A stretch of DNA of 7,329 nt from Erythrobacter sp. (GTDB lineage: Bacteria > Pseudomonadota > Alphaproteobacteria > Sphingomonadales > Sphingomonadaceae). The stretch covers positions 1 to 7,329 of the forward strand of contig DMWU01000004.1 of assembly GCA_003483125.1 (NCBI GenBank), in the 5' to 3' direction. Every line of letters begins with the position of its first letter. Position 1 is the first letter of the stretch. The notes below the pieces were generated by a model. That model was given only the letters and a program-made list of their open reading frames with translations, was not told where the DNA came from and ran no database searches. The translations under genes and the position numbers were made by a program. Shown one piece after another: positions 1 through 6,457 of the stretch.

Positions 1-1639
1 GGCCCACGCGTGTCTTGCCGACCGGCGGCAGGGTGGGATCCATCTCCGCTACTTCGCGGCGGAAATCCTCGCCGGCTTGCCAGATCGCATAGCCGGCCTT
101 AGCCGCACGATCGGCATCGTCGGGCCTGGCAATCGGCGCACCCCAGAATGCAACCACCGCATCACCCACGAATTTGTCGATCACTCCGCCATGGTCGAGC
201 ACTACCTTGCTTAGGCTTTCAAGATAGCGGTTGAGCACGATTGCAACCTGCTCTGGTTTCAGAGCGTGGCTCATCTTGGTAAAGCCCTCCAAATCGCTGA
301 AGAGAACACAAATTTCCTTCTTCTCACCATGAAGCGCGAGAAGTTTGGGCTTCTCGATTATTTCGAGAGCCATTTGTTTGGGCAGGTATTTGCCCAATGC
401 GCCTTGGGCGAATTTGCGTTCAACCGCGCTGGATGCCCGCGCGGCACTGGTCACTGCGCTAAATGCTATAACCCACCCCAATATCCAGCCCACTGCGGGC
501 AAATTGAAAGTGTCGACGCCTCTCCAATGCAAGAAGTACGGCAGCACAAAAAGCATCGCGGCCTGCAAGACAACCAGAGGGTAAATTCGCCAATTATCGA
601 ATTCGAGCAAGCCGGTGAATATGCCCAGCATCACCATTAGCACCGCCAGAACCCACAGGTTTATAGGTGGCAGATACGGCAGTGCCTCTCCATCAAGCAT
701 CTGCGCCAACATCGCAGCGTGGATTTGCATTCCAGGAATCGTTTGCGCGGTATTGGAAGTCAAAGATGTACTGAACTGGTCAGTATCGACCAGATTCGAT
801 CCAATCAGAACATAGCGACCCTCAACCTGGCTGCGCAGCAATTCGAGGATTTCAGGGTCATCGGGCAATGCATTGATGGCCTGCACCTCCAATGCTGCAA
901 AGATCGGAGCGCTGACATTGCTTGCCCCCAGGCCTTCAGCGTCGCTATCTCGAAGGCCGACGCGATAGCGAATCGCTCCCTCATATCCTGGTAGGACGCG
1001 CGCGCCCTCACCTACTGATTGCAACATGGCCCGTCCCATTAACGGAGGTAGGTTAGGATCGATTGGCGGAAAGACGCGGGTAACCCCATCCTCATCGCTC
1101 ATGCGGATGCTGGCCGGAAATGCGTTGCTACCCTCCAATTGAGCCATGAAAAAATCGAGAAATTCCTGCTGCTCGTAAATGAGATCGCCCTCATTGGTGG
1201 CCATATTCATGTATGCGATCGCCGTTGGCGTCCTCATAGATCGAAATGTCTCGATCAATTCCGTATCTTCATCTTGTGGTTGGTCAAAGATGATATCGAT
1301 CCCGATCGCCTTGGGGCCGAGTTGGTCCAGCTTTTTCAGAGCATCAGTCAGCATGCCGCGATCTAGCGGCGATCGTTTTTGCGCCTGGATCAAGGTCTGG
1401 TCGCTATATTCGACGAGCAGGATCCTCGGGTCCTGCTCAACGCGCTCGACCAAGTTATAGGCACGCATGTCATAAAGGCCGCGCTCAGCGAAGTCGGTGA
1501 GTGGCAAATACCAGCTGTAACGCGCGACCAGCACAGCTACTAGGAACAGAAAAGCGGTGAAGATCAGGCGCGCAATTCCGGCCTCGCGGACATTGCGCCA
1601 GCCCCGAATGATAAAATTGCCAACGTCGGCCTGATCCAA
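1..1639 (-). CDS. CHASE2-domain adenylate/guanylate cyclase (C-terminus beyond window)
   Basis: Membrane-bound class III nucleotide cyclase, expected to make cAMP (or cGMP) in response to an extracytoplasmic signal. The frame is open for 546 codons and continues past the left edge. Residues about 23-40 form one membrane helix. A periplasmic CHASE2 sensor follows (about 45-320), with LYDMR near 55-59, VLIG at 277-280 and PGMQIHA at 302-308. Three more hydrophobic segments lie at about 328-345, 353-370 and 381-397, followed by the cyclase domain. FSDLEGFT (447-454) supplies metal-binding Asp449, and DKFVGDAVVAFWGAP (488-502) supplies Asp493. Lys489 sits where adenine-selective cyclases carry lysine, so cAMP is favoured. 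The transition-state Asn/Arg region is outside the window. The UUG start at 1639 is chosen for its strong Shine-Dalgarno; an in-frame TGA lies upstream with no ATG between. The gene lies 61 nt after gcvPB on the same strand. The ligand is unknown. Confidence 0.93.
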   Translation of the reverse strand, partial: MDQADVGNFIIRGWRNVREAGIARLIFTAFLFLVAVLVARYSWYLPLTDFAERGLYDMRAYNLVERVEQDPRILLVEYSDQTLIQAQKRSPLDRGMLTDALKKLDQLGPKAIGIDIIFDQPQDEDTELIETFRSMRTPTAIAYMNMATNEGDLIYEQQEFLDFFMAQLEGSNAFPASIRMSDEDGVTRVFPPIDPNLPPLMGRAMLQSVGEGARVLPGYEGAIRYRVGLRDSDAEGLGASNVSAPIFAALEVQAINALPDDPEILELLRSQVEGRYVLIGSNLVDTDQFSTSLTSNTAQTIPGMQIHAAMLAQMLDGEALPYLPPINLWVLAVLMVMLGIFTGLLEFDNWRIYPLVVLQAAMLFVLPYFLHWRGVDTFNLPAVGWILGWVIAFSAVTSAARASSAVERKFAQGALGKYLPKQMALEIIEKPKLLALHGEKKEICVLFSDLEGFTKMSHALKPEQVAIVLNRYLESLSKVVLDHGGVIDKFVGDAVVAFWGAPIARPDDADRAAKAGYAIWQAGEDFRREVAEMDPTLPPVGKTRVG

Positions 1640-1643
1640 GGAA

Positions 1644-1652
1644 CCCCTCCCC
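1644..1652 (-). promoter_or_regulatory. Strong ribosome binding site for the cyclase gene
   Basis: The minus strand reads GGGGAGGGG, containing a GGAGG core that ends 6 nt before a UUG codon at 1639. This is the main reason for placing the cyclase start at UUG rather than at an internal ATG. Starting there also leaves a short cytoplasmic tail before the first membrane helix, as is usual in CHASE2 cyclases. Confidence 0.7.
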
Positions 1653-1693
1653 AATCGAAAGGAAAGCCTTTTAACAGCTACAAATCAAGCTGC

Positions 1694-1722
1694 GCTATAG
1701 CTATTCGTCAGATGGTTCCCAA
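1694..1722 (-). promoter_or_regulatory. Possible sigma-70-type promoter for the cyclase gene
   Basis: On the minus strand TTGGGA (1722-1717) and TATAGC (1699-1694) are separated by 17 nt and straddle the end of gcvPB. Each matches four of six positions of the -35 and -10 consensus. Transcription would begin near 1687, giving a leader of about 50 nt before the cyclase UUG. This is only a pattern match, and such matches occur by chance. If it is not used, the cyclase would depend on read-through from the gcv operon. Confidence 0.22.
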
Positions 1723-3272
1723 ACCAGCACAGGTTTGCGCGCTGCCTGCGTCTCATCGAGCCGCCTTCGTGGCGCATGGAACGGCGCCTGCTTCATGCTT
1801 TCATCGCCCGCCCTTGCGCGTTCTGCCAGCGAGCGCATGGATGCGATGAACTGGTCGAGCGCGGCCTTGCTTTCCGTTTCTGTGGGTTCGATCAACATCG
1901 CGCCGTGGACCACGAGAGGGAAATACATGGTCATGGGATGATAACCCTCGTCGATCATCGCCTTGGCTAGGTCGAGCGTTGAAAGATCGCCACCGAAGCC
2001 CTCATCGCCAAAAAGCGCCTCATGCATGCAGGGGCCGCTCGCGCCGAACGGTGCATCGAGCAAATCGTCAAGACTGCGCAGAACATAATTGGCGTTGAGC
2101 ACCGCATCCTCGGCGACCTGCCGCAGGCCGTCAGCACCATGGCTGCGCATATAGGTGAGCGCGCGGGTGAACATGCCCATCTGCCCGTGGAAAGCAGTCA
2201 TCCGGCCAAACGCGTCAGTATGCCCATAATCAGCCGCATTCTCTTCCTCGACCAGGTGCACCACGCCTTCCTTGGTGCGCGCGGTGAAGGGTAGCGGGCC
2301 ATAGGGGCTCAAAGCCTCTGACAAGACAACCGGACCCGAACCTGGGCCACCACCGCCATGCGGGGTAGAGAACGTCTTGTGCAAATTGATGTGCATGGCA
2401 TCGACACCAAGATCGCCAGGTCGGACCTTGCCCACGATTGCATTGAAATTGGCACCATCGCAATAAACCAATGCGCCCGCTTCATGCACGGCATCGGAAA
2501 TCGCCTTCATGTCGCGTTCGAACAATCCGCAGGTGTTGGGATTGGTGATCATCACGGCAGCAACATCAGGACCGAGGCGAGCCTTGAGCGCCTCAAGGTC
2601 AACACGGCCTTCATCGGTCGCAGGGATGTCCTCGACGCGGTAGCCCGCAAAGGCGGCAGTGGCAGGATTGGTGCCATGCGCACTTTCGGGCACCAGCACG
2701 ATTTCGCGCGCATCGCCGCGCGCTTCCAGCGCTGCACGGATGCACAGGATACCGCAAAGCTCGCCATGGGCACCCGCCTTCGGGCTCATCGCCACGCCAT
2801 GCATACCGGTAAGATCAATCAGCCAGTGGGCCAGTTCATTGATTGCTTCCAATGCACCTCGAATGGTGGAGGCTGGTTGCAGCGGATGCACATCGGCAAA
2901 GCCGGGCATGCGCGCGACCTTCTCATTCAGGCGCGGATTGTGCTTCATCGTGCAGCTGCCCAGCGGGAAAAGACCCAGATCGATCCCGTAATTCTGGCGG
3001 CTGAGACGCGTATAGTGACGGATAGTTTCCGGTTCCGAGAGGCCCGGCAGGCCAATTGGATCGCTACGCTCCATACCGCCCAGCCGGTTGCCCACTGCAA
3101 TATCTGTATCGGGCAGATCAACGCCGGTCGTCTCGATATGGCCGATCTCGAACAGCAGGGGTTCTTCCAGCATCAACGCGCGATTGCCGCTAACAGTGGC
3201 CGGACCGCTATGAATGCTATCTTCTGAAGCGTTCATTTCGGGCTTCCACCCGCTCTGATTGGGAGAGTTCAT
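1701..3272 (-). CDS. gcvPB: Glycine dehydrogenase (decarboxylating) subunit 2, P-protein beta part
   Basis: This is the PLP-carrying half of the split glycine cleavage P-protein. With GcvPA it decarboxylates glycine and passes the aminomethyl group to the lipoyl arm of GcvH in the cytoplasm. It has 523 residues, a normal length for the longer form of this subunit. Lys299 in HINLHKTF, just before the glycine-rich loop [11 protein letters not shown] (304-314), is the expected Schiff-base lysine. Other family blocks are [13 protein letters not shown] (102-114), PESAHGTNP (195-203), NPNTCGLFE (244-252) and CDGANFNA (271-278), where Asp272 probably contacts the PLP ring nitrogen. The ATG overlaps the gcvPA stop as ATGA. 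A GAGGAGG site inside the gcvPA 3' end (3286-3280) lies 7 nt before it, so translation is probably coupled, matching 1:1 assembly. Identification is firm. Confidence 0.97.
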   Translation of the reverse strand: MNSPNQSGWKPEMNASEDSIHSGPATVSGNRALMLEEPLLFEIGHIETTGVDLPDTDIAVGNRLGGMERSDPIGLPGLSEPETIRHYTRLSRQNYGIDLGLFPLGSCTMKHNPRLNEKVARMPGFADVHPLQPASTIRGALEAINELAHWLIDLTGMHGVAMSPKAGAHGELCGILCIRAALEARGDAREIVLVPESAHGTNPATAAFAGYRVEDIPATDEGRVDLEALKARLGPDVAAVMITNPNTCGLFERDMKAISDAVHEAGALVYCDGANFNAIVGKVRPGDLGVDAMHINLHKTFSTPHGGGGPGSGPVVLSEALSPYGPLPFTARTKEGVVHLVEEENAADYGHTDAFGRMTAFHGQMGMFTRALTYMRSHGADGLRQVAEDAVLNANYVLRSLDDLLDAPFGASGPCMHEALFGDEGFGGDLSTLDLAKAMIDEGYHPMTMYFPLVVHGAMLIEPTETESKAALDQFIASMRSLAERARAGDESMKQAPFHAPRRRLDETQAARKPVLVWEPSDE

Positions 3273-4630
3273 GACAGCGCCTCCTCAAGTGCAGAGGCAA
3301 GCGTTTCGATATCCTCCTCGCTGGTGGTTTCGGTAACTGCCACCAACAAACCATCGGAGAGACCGTCAACGCCCGGATAGAGCCTGCCCAGCGATACGCC
3401 TGCGAGCACGCCCTGGTCGGCCAGCTTACGCACCACGGCTCGCGCATTCTGGCCCAACCGCAGGGTGAATTCATTTATGAATGTACCATTGAGCAATTCA
3501 ACGCCCGGCACCTGCACCAGCCGGTCCGCAGCGATGCATGCAAGGCGATGGTTCTCTGCTGCGAGCCTGCGCAGCCCCTTCTCGCCCAAGAGAGTGAGAT
3601 GGATATTGAATGCGAGCGCACACAGCCCGGAATTGGTGCAGATATTACTCGTCGCTTTCTCTCGTCGGATATGCTGCTCGCGGGTCGAAAGCGTCAGCAC
3701 ATAACCACGCTTGCCCTCTGCATCCTGCGTCTCGCCACAAAGCCGCCCAGGCATCTGGCGAACATGTTTCTTGTCACGCACGGCGAAGAGACCGAGATAC
3801 GGCCCACCAAATTGCAGGCCGACGCCCAGCGCCTGGCCCTCACCCACCACGATATCCGCACCAAGCTCGCCCGGAGATTTGATTGCGCCCAACGCTACAG
3901 GCTCTGTATTCACCGCAATCAGCAATGCGCCCTTGGCATGTGCAGCTTCAGCTATTTCGGCGAGGTCGGGGATACGCCCGAAAATATCTGGATATTGGAC
4001 AACGACGCAGCTCGTCTCGTCATCGATCCGAGTGATCAGGCCTTGATTATCCGGTTCCGCCTGCAAGGCTGGCAATGAATCGCCGATTTCATCCTGCGTG
4101 AACTTGGCCATTGTCTTGACCACTTCGGCATAATGCGGATGCAGCGCGCCTGAGAGCACCACCCTTTTGCGGCGCGTTACCCGGCTTGCCATCGCAACCG
4201 CTTCCCAACATGCGGTCGAGCCATCATACATCGATGCATTTGCCACCGCGCAGCCATAGAGCTTTGCCACCTGAGTTTGGAATTCAAACAGCATCTGCAG
4301 CGTGCCCTGTGCGATTTCGGGCTGGTAGGGCGTATAGGCGGTGAGGAATTCACCGCGCTGGATCAGATGATCCACGCTGGCTGGTATATGATGGCGATAG
4401 GCCCCTGCCCCCAGGAAGAACGGCGCGTCCGCAGCAGCTAGGTTCTTCTTCGAAAGCGTGCGCATATGCCGCTCGACCGCCATCTCACTCATATGCATGG
4501 GAAGGCCCTCAATCGGGCCATTCAGCCGCGCGTCTTCAGGCACATCGACAAACAAATCATCGATCGAACTTGCACCGACCTTGGCGAGCATTTCGCCGCG
4601 ATCGCTATCGGTCAGGGGTAGGTAACGCAT
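3269..4630 (-). CDS. gcvPA: Glycine dehydrogenase (decarboxylating) subunit 1, P-protein alpha part
   Basis: This is the N-terminal half of the split P-protein, homologous to the first half of fused GcvP. It forms the glycine decarboxylase with GcvPB but lacks the PLP lysine itself. At 453 residues it has the usual length. Family blocks are [14 protein letters not shown] (71-84), [16 protein letters not shown] (97-112) continuing into MLFEFQT, and NASMYDGST (131-139). Later come the region with QYPDIFG and the block around [18 protein letters not shown], followed by the [20 protein letters not shown] segment. The ATG lies 13 nt after the gcvH stop, with GAGGA (4640-4636) 5 nt upstream as ribosome binding site. 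The gene is third in the riboswitch-led operon. Nothing looks damaged. The split alpha/beta arrangement, rather than one ~950-residue GcvP, is a useful lineage marker. Confidence 0.97.
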   Translation of the reverse strand: MRYLPLTDSDRGEMLAKVGASSIDDLFVDVPEDARLNGPIEGLPMHMSEMAVERHMRTLSKKNLAAADAPFFLGAGAYRHHIPASVDHLIQRGEFLTAYTPYQPEIAQGTLQMLFEFQTQVAKLYGCAVANASMYDGSTACWEAVAMASRVTRRKRVVLSGALHPHYAEVVKTMAKFTQDEIGDSLPALQAEPDNQGLITRIDDETSCVVVQYPDIFGRIPDLAEIAEAAHAKGALLIAVNTEPVALGAIKSPGELGADIVVGEGQALGVGLQFGGPYLGLFAVRDKKHVRQMPGRLCGETQDAEGKRGYVLTLSTREQHIRREKATSNICTNSGLCALAFNIHLTLLGEKGLRRLAAENHRLACIAADRLVQVPGVELLNGTFINEFTLRLGQNARAVVRKLADQGVLAGVSLGRLYPGVDGLSDGLLVAVTETTSEEDIETLASALEEALS

Positions 4631-4643
4631 TTAAGTCCTCACA

Positions 4644-5015
4644 TCAGAGGGAATCGACAAACGCTTTGTAGCCAGCCTCGTCCATCAGCCCTTCGAGCTG
4701 CGAGGCATCGCCAATGGTCATGCGGAAGAACCAGCCTTCGTCTTCAGGCGAGGTGTTAACCAGTGCCGGGTCGTCTTCCAGCGCGCCATTTGCTTCGGTC
4801 ACTTCGCCATTGATAGGCGAATAGACGTCGCTGGCTGCCTTCACGCTTTCGACCACGGCAGCATCGCCGCCCTTGTCGAGCATGGTTCCGACAGATGGCA
4901 ATTCGACGAAAACGATATCGCCCAATTGTTCTTGAGCGTAATCGGTAATGCCAACAGTCGCGCTTTCGCCTTCGACGTCGATCCATTCGTGCTCATCGGT
5001 GAAATAGCGCGGCAT
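4644..5015 (-). CDS. gcvH: Glycine cleavage system H protein
   Basis: This is the lipoyl-bearing carrier of the glycine cleavage system. Its swinging arm collects the aminomethyl group from the P-protein, presents it to GcvT, and is then reoxidised by the L-protein (Lpd, not in this window). The product has 123 residues, typical for the family. Lys59 in [17 protein letters not shown] (56-72) is the lipoylation site. The N-terminus ([11 protein letters not shown]) and the GWFFRM segment (94-99) are also standard. The frame is open back to 5312, but the upstream part lies in a different frame over gcvT. The ATG at 5015 is preceded by GGGAG at 8 nt and starts the conserved N-terminus. It begins 1 nt after the gcvT stop (TAAGATG), so translational coupling to gcvT is likely. 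Lipoylation would need LipA/LipB or an equivalent encoded elsewhere. Confidence 0.97.
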   Translation of the reverse strand: MPRYFTDEHEWIDVEGESATVGITDYAQEQLGDIVFVELPSVGTMLDKGGDAAVVESVKAASDVYSPINGEVTEANGALEDDPALVNTSPEDEGWFFRMTIGDASQLEGLMDEAGYKAFVDSL

Positions 5016-5016
5016 C

Positions 5017-6138
5017 TTATTTACTCCCTCGATAATAATTATGCGGAACAAAGGGCATCGACGTGACTGTTGCGCTGAGGCGCTTGCCACGCACCTCAAT
5101 CTCCAACTCGCTGCCCTCTTCAGTATGTGCGGTATCGACATATGCCATGGCGATCGGGTGGCCGAGCGTTGGCGAAAACCCGCCACTGGTGACCGTGCCG
5201 ACCATGGTATCGCCCGCGAAGACTTCGGCGCCCTCACGCGCTGGCATGCGGCCGTCGATTTTGAGCCCGATACGCTTTCTGGCAGGGCCGTCGTCGAACA
5301 ATTGCATGACATGTTCGTGGCCTAGCCAACCGCCTGCTTCGCGCCGCTTCTTGGTCAGCGCGAAAATCAGGTCAGCACTTACCGGATCGGTTTCAGTGCT
5401 GAGGTCATGCCCATAGAGGGGCAATCCGGCCTCAAGACGCAGGCTATCGCGTGCACCTAGCCCTGCTGGCTTCACACGATCGTCCGCCACCAGCGCATCG
5501 GCAAGCTTCTCGACATGCTCTGCCGGCACGGCGATCTCAAAGCCGTCTTCGCCGGTATAACCAGCGCGCGAGATCCACAGCGGCACACCGTCCCAATCGA
5601 AATAGTCTGAGGTCATGAAGACTAGCTCGGCCGCTTCGGGAACCAGCACGCTCAGTGCGCCGACCGCTTCCGGCCCCTGCAGGGCAAGAAGCGCATTCTC
5701 GTCATAATGCGTGAGGGTAATCTCGTCGGGTAAGTGATCACGCAAATGGGCAATATCATCCCATTTGCATGCGCCATTCACCACCAGCCCATATTGCGGA
5801 CCTGCATTGGTGACCATCAGGTCGTCCAGAATGCCGCCATTCTCTTCAAGCAGCAGCGAGTATCGCATGCGGCCTTCCTTCAGCGAGGTTATTGCGCCGG
5901 GCAGTAGCTTCTCAAGCTCCTCGCCTGCGGCTTCACCGCTTACGCCAAGCTGGCCCATATGACTGACATCGAACAGCGAGGCGTGCTGGCGCGTCCAATC
6001 ATGCTCGGCCACAATGCCTTCATACTGGATCGGCATTTCATATCCGGCGAAGGGCACCATGCGCCCGCCCTGCGCGCGATGCCATCCATCGAGCGGCAGC
6101 TTTTCCGGGGCCTGTTCTTCTATAGTTTCGTCGCTCAA
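5017..6138 (-). CDS. gcvT: Glycine cleavage system T protein (aminomethyltransferase)
   Basis: It transfers the methylene group from aminomethyl-lipoyl-GcvH to tetrahydrofolate, giving 5,10-methylene-THF and ammonia. The 373 residues match the family length. Visible blocks are [13 protein letters not shown] (27-39), FDVSHMGQ (56-63), [10 protein letters not shown] (101-110, holding the conserved Asp pair near the folate site), [13 protein letters not shown] (190-202), [19 protein letters not shown] (228-246) and [10 protein letters not shown] (317-326). The folate-binding GCV_T domain is followed by a C-terminal barrel. The start is a UUG: an in-frame TAA lies upstream and there is no ATG or GTG between that stop and conserved Met27, while the UUG has GGGGA 7 nt before it. 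It is the first gene of the operon, behind a tandem glycine riboswitch, and its stop is 1 nt from the gcvH ATG. Confidence 0.97.
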   Translation of the reverse strand: MSDETIEEQAPEKLPLDGWHRAQGGRMVPFAGYEMPIQYEGIVAEHDWTRQHASLFDVSHMGQLGVSGEAAGEELEKLLPGAITSLKEGRMRYSLLLEENGGILDDLMVTNAGPQYGLVVNGACKWDDIAHLRDHLPDEITLTHYDENALLALQGPEAVGALSVLVPEAAELVFMTSDYFDWDGVPLWISRAGYTGEDGFEIAVPAEHVEKLADALVADDRVKPAGLGARDSLRLEAGLPLYGHDLSTETDPVSADLIFALTKKRREAGGWLGHEHVMQLFDDGPARKRIGLKIDGRMPAREGAEVFAGDTMVGTVTSGGFSPTLGHPIAMAYVDTAHTEEGSELEIEVRGKRLSATVTSMPFVPHNYYRGSK

Positions 6139-6145
6139 TCTAAAT

Positions 6146-6150
6146 TCCCC
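6146..6150 (-). promoter_or_regulatory. Ribosome binding site that places the UUG start of gcvT
   Basis: GGGGA on the minus strand lies 7 nt before the UUG at 6138. No better start exists between the upstream in-frame TAA and the conserved N-terminal block of GcvT. The G-run could pair with CCUC at 6158-6155 across an AAGC loop, giving a small 4-bp hairpin. The site is therefore also a candidate control point for the glycine riboswitch. Confidence 0.55.
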
Positions 6151-6191
6151 GCTTGAGGCGCACGGCGTTCCGTCACGAAACGCACATTACG

Positions 6192-6288
6192 CACCCCCTC
6201 TGTCGGGAAACCTGAGAGCTTAGCTGGACTGGTCCAGCCTTCCCCTTCGGTGGCAAGTTCAAGCGAACCTGCGCTTTCCAGAGTGTCG
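6192..6288 (-). promoter_or_regulatory. Glycine riboswitch, aptamer 2 (3' aptamer of the tandem pair)
   Basis: This is the second glycine-binding domain, proximal to gcvT. The hallmark ACCGAAGGGGAAGG lies near 6252-6239, followed by CUCUCAGG (6218-6211) and GACAGAGG (6204-6197). The closing helix is CUCUG (6283-6279) with CAGAG (6202-6198). GCAGGUUC/GAACUUGC forms an 8-bp arm with loop GCUU. GCUGGA/UCCAGC forms a 6-bp arm. In helix P2, GAAAGC (6278-6273) faces GCUCUC (6219-6214) and contains one A x C mismatch (6276 x 6216). The short linker to aptamer 1 is as expected for the cooperative tandem class. About 50 nt separate it from the gcvT start; no U-tract terminator lies there, which points to translational rather than termination control. 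Confidence 0.95.
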
Positions 6289-6291
6289 ATC

Positions 6292-6380
6292 GGTCATGCG
6301 GTCCATTTACCTGAGAGATTCCGGGGCGGTTGCTCCTTCGGTGCTGCTAGGTTTCCCTATGCAGGCTCTCCCGCATGGCC
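6292..6380 (-). promoter_or_regulatory. Glycine riboswitch, aptamer 1 (5' aptamer of the tandem pair)
   Basis: This is the first glycine-binding domain of the gcvT leader. Helix P1 is a perfect 6-bp pairing, AUGCGG (6376-6371) with CCGCAU (6301-6296). P2 is GAGAG (6370-6366) with CUCUC (6317-6313). The signature ACCGAAGGAGCAA (6342-6330) and the CUCUCAGGUAA and GGACCGCA strings match the known consensus. One arm, UGC-A-UAGG closed by CCUA-GCA, is capped by a GAAA tetraloop (6355-6352) with a bulged A at 6360. GAUC on both sides of the domain (leader near 6384-6381 and linker near 6292-6289) could extend the leader-linker pairing known as P0, which forms a kink-turn in tandem glycine riboswitches. 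The P0 pairing is inferred. Confidence 0.95.
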
Positions 6381-6457
6381 GGATCACAGAATCGCTTCTG
6401 CGAACGACAATTTCCCTGTGCTCTAATCGGTTCGAATGGTCAATTGCGAAGGCGCGC
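6378..6457 (-). other. Short gap between the TSUP gene and the glycine riboswitch
   Basis: These 80 nt hold no reading frame of note. There is no convincing intrinsic terminator for the TSUP gene. A 7-bp stem with a GCGA tetraloop (6402-6385) sits near the riboswitch but has no U-tract after it. The gcv promoter should be here: TTGACC (near 6442) is a good -35 hexamer but lacks a good -10 at normal spacing, and TTCGCA with ATTAGA at 17 nt is a poor alternative. I cannot choose a transcription start. Confidence 0.5.

Noticed and set aside
266..1460. Several plus-strand frames (266-640, 345-584, 615-815, 719-994, 1139-1366, 1179-1460) and a minus-strand frame 805-1011
   Set aside because: All overlap the continuous minus-strand CHASE2-cyclase frame, which carries clear domain motifs. 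These frames carry none.
1640..1700. Intrinsic terminator after gcvPB
   Set aside because: CAGCU/AGCUG with an 8-nt loop and AAAGG/CCUUU with a 4-nt loop are the only hairpins seen. Both are about 5 bp and neither is followed by a U-tract.
2358..3227. Long plus-strand open frame of 289 codons opposite gcvPB
   Set aside because: It lies wholly antisense to a well-conserved gcvPB. Its translation shows no recognisable domain and it has no convincing ribosome binding site. Long antisense frames are common opposite GC-rich genes.
3548..4078. Plus-strand open frame of 176 codons opposite gcvPA
   Set aside because: It is antisense to gcvPA, has low-complexity composition and no family resemblance, and overlapping frames nearby are equally open. 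It is a codon-bias shadow.
4644..5312. Extended 222-residue version of GcvH starting at 5312
   Set aside because: The extra N-terminal 99 residues overlap gcvT in another frame and resemble no H-protein. The conserved protein begins at the ATG at 5015, which has its own ribosome binding site.
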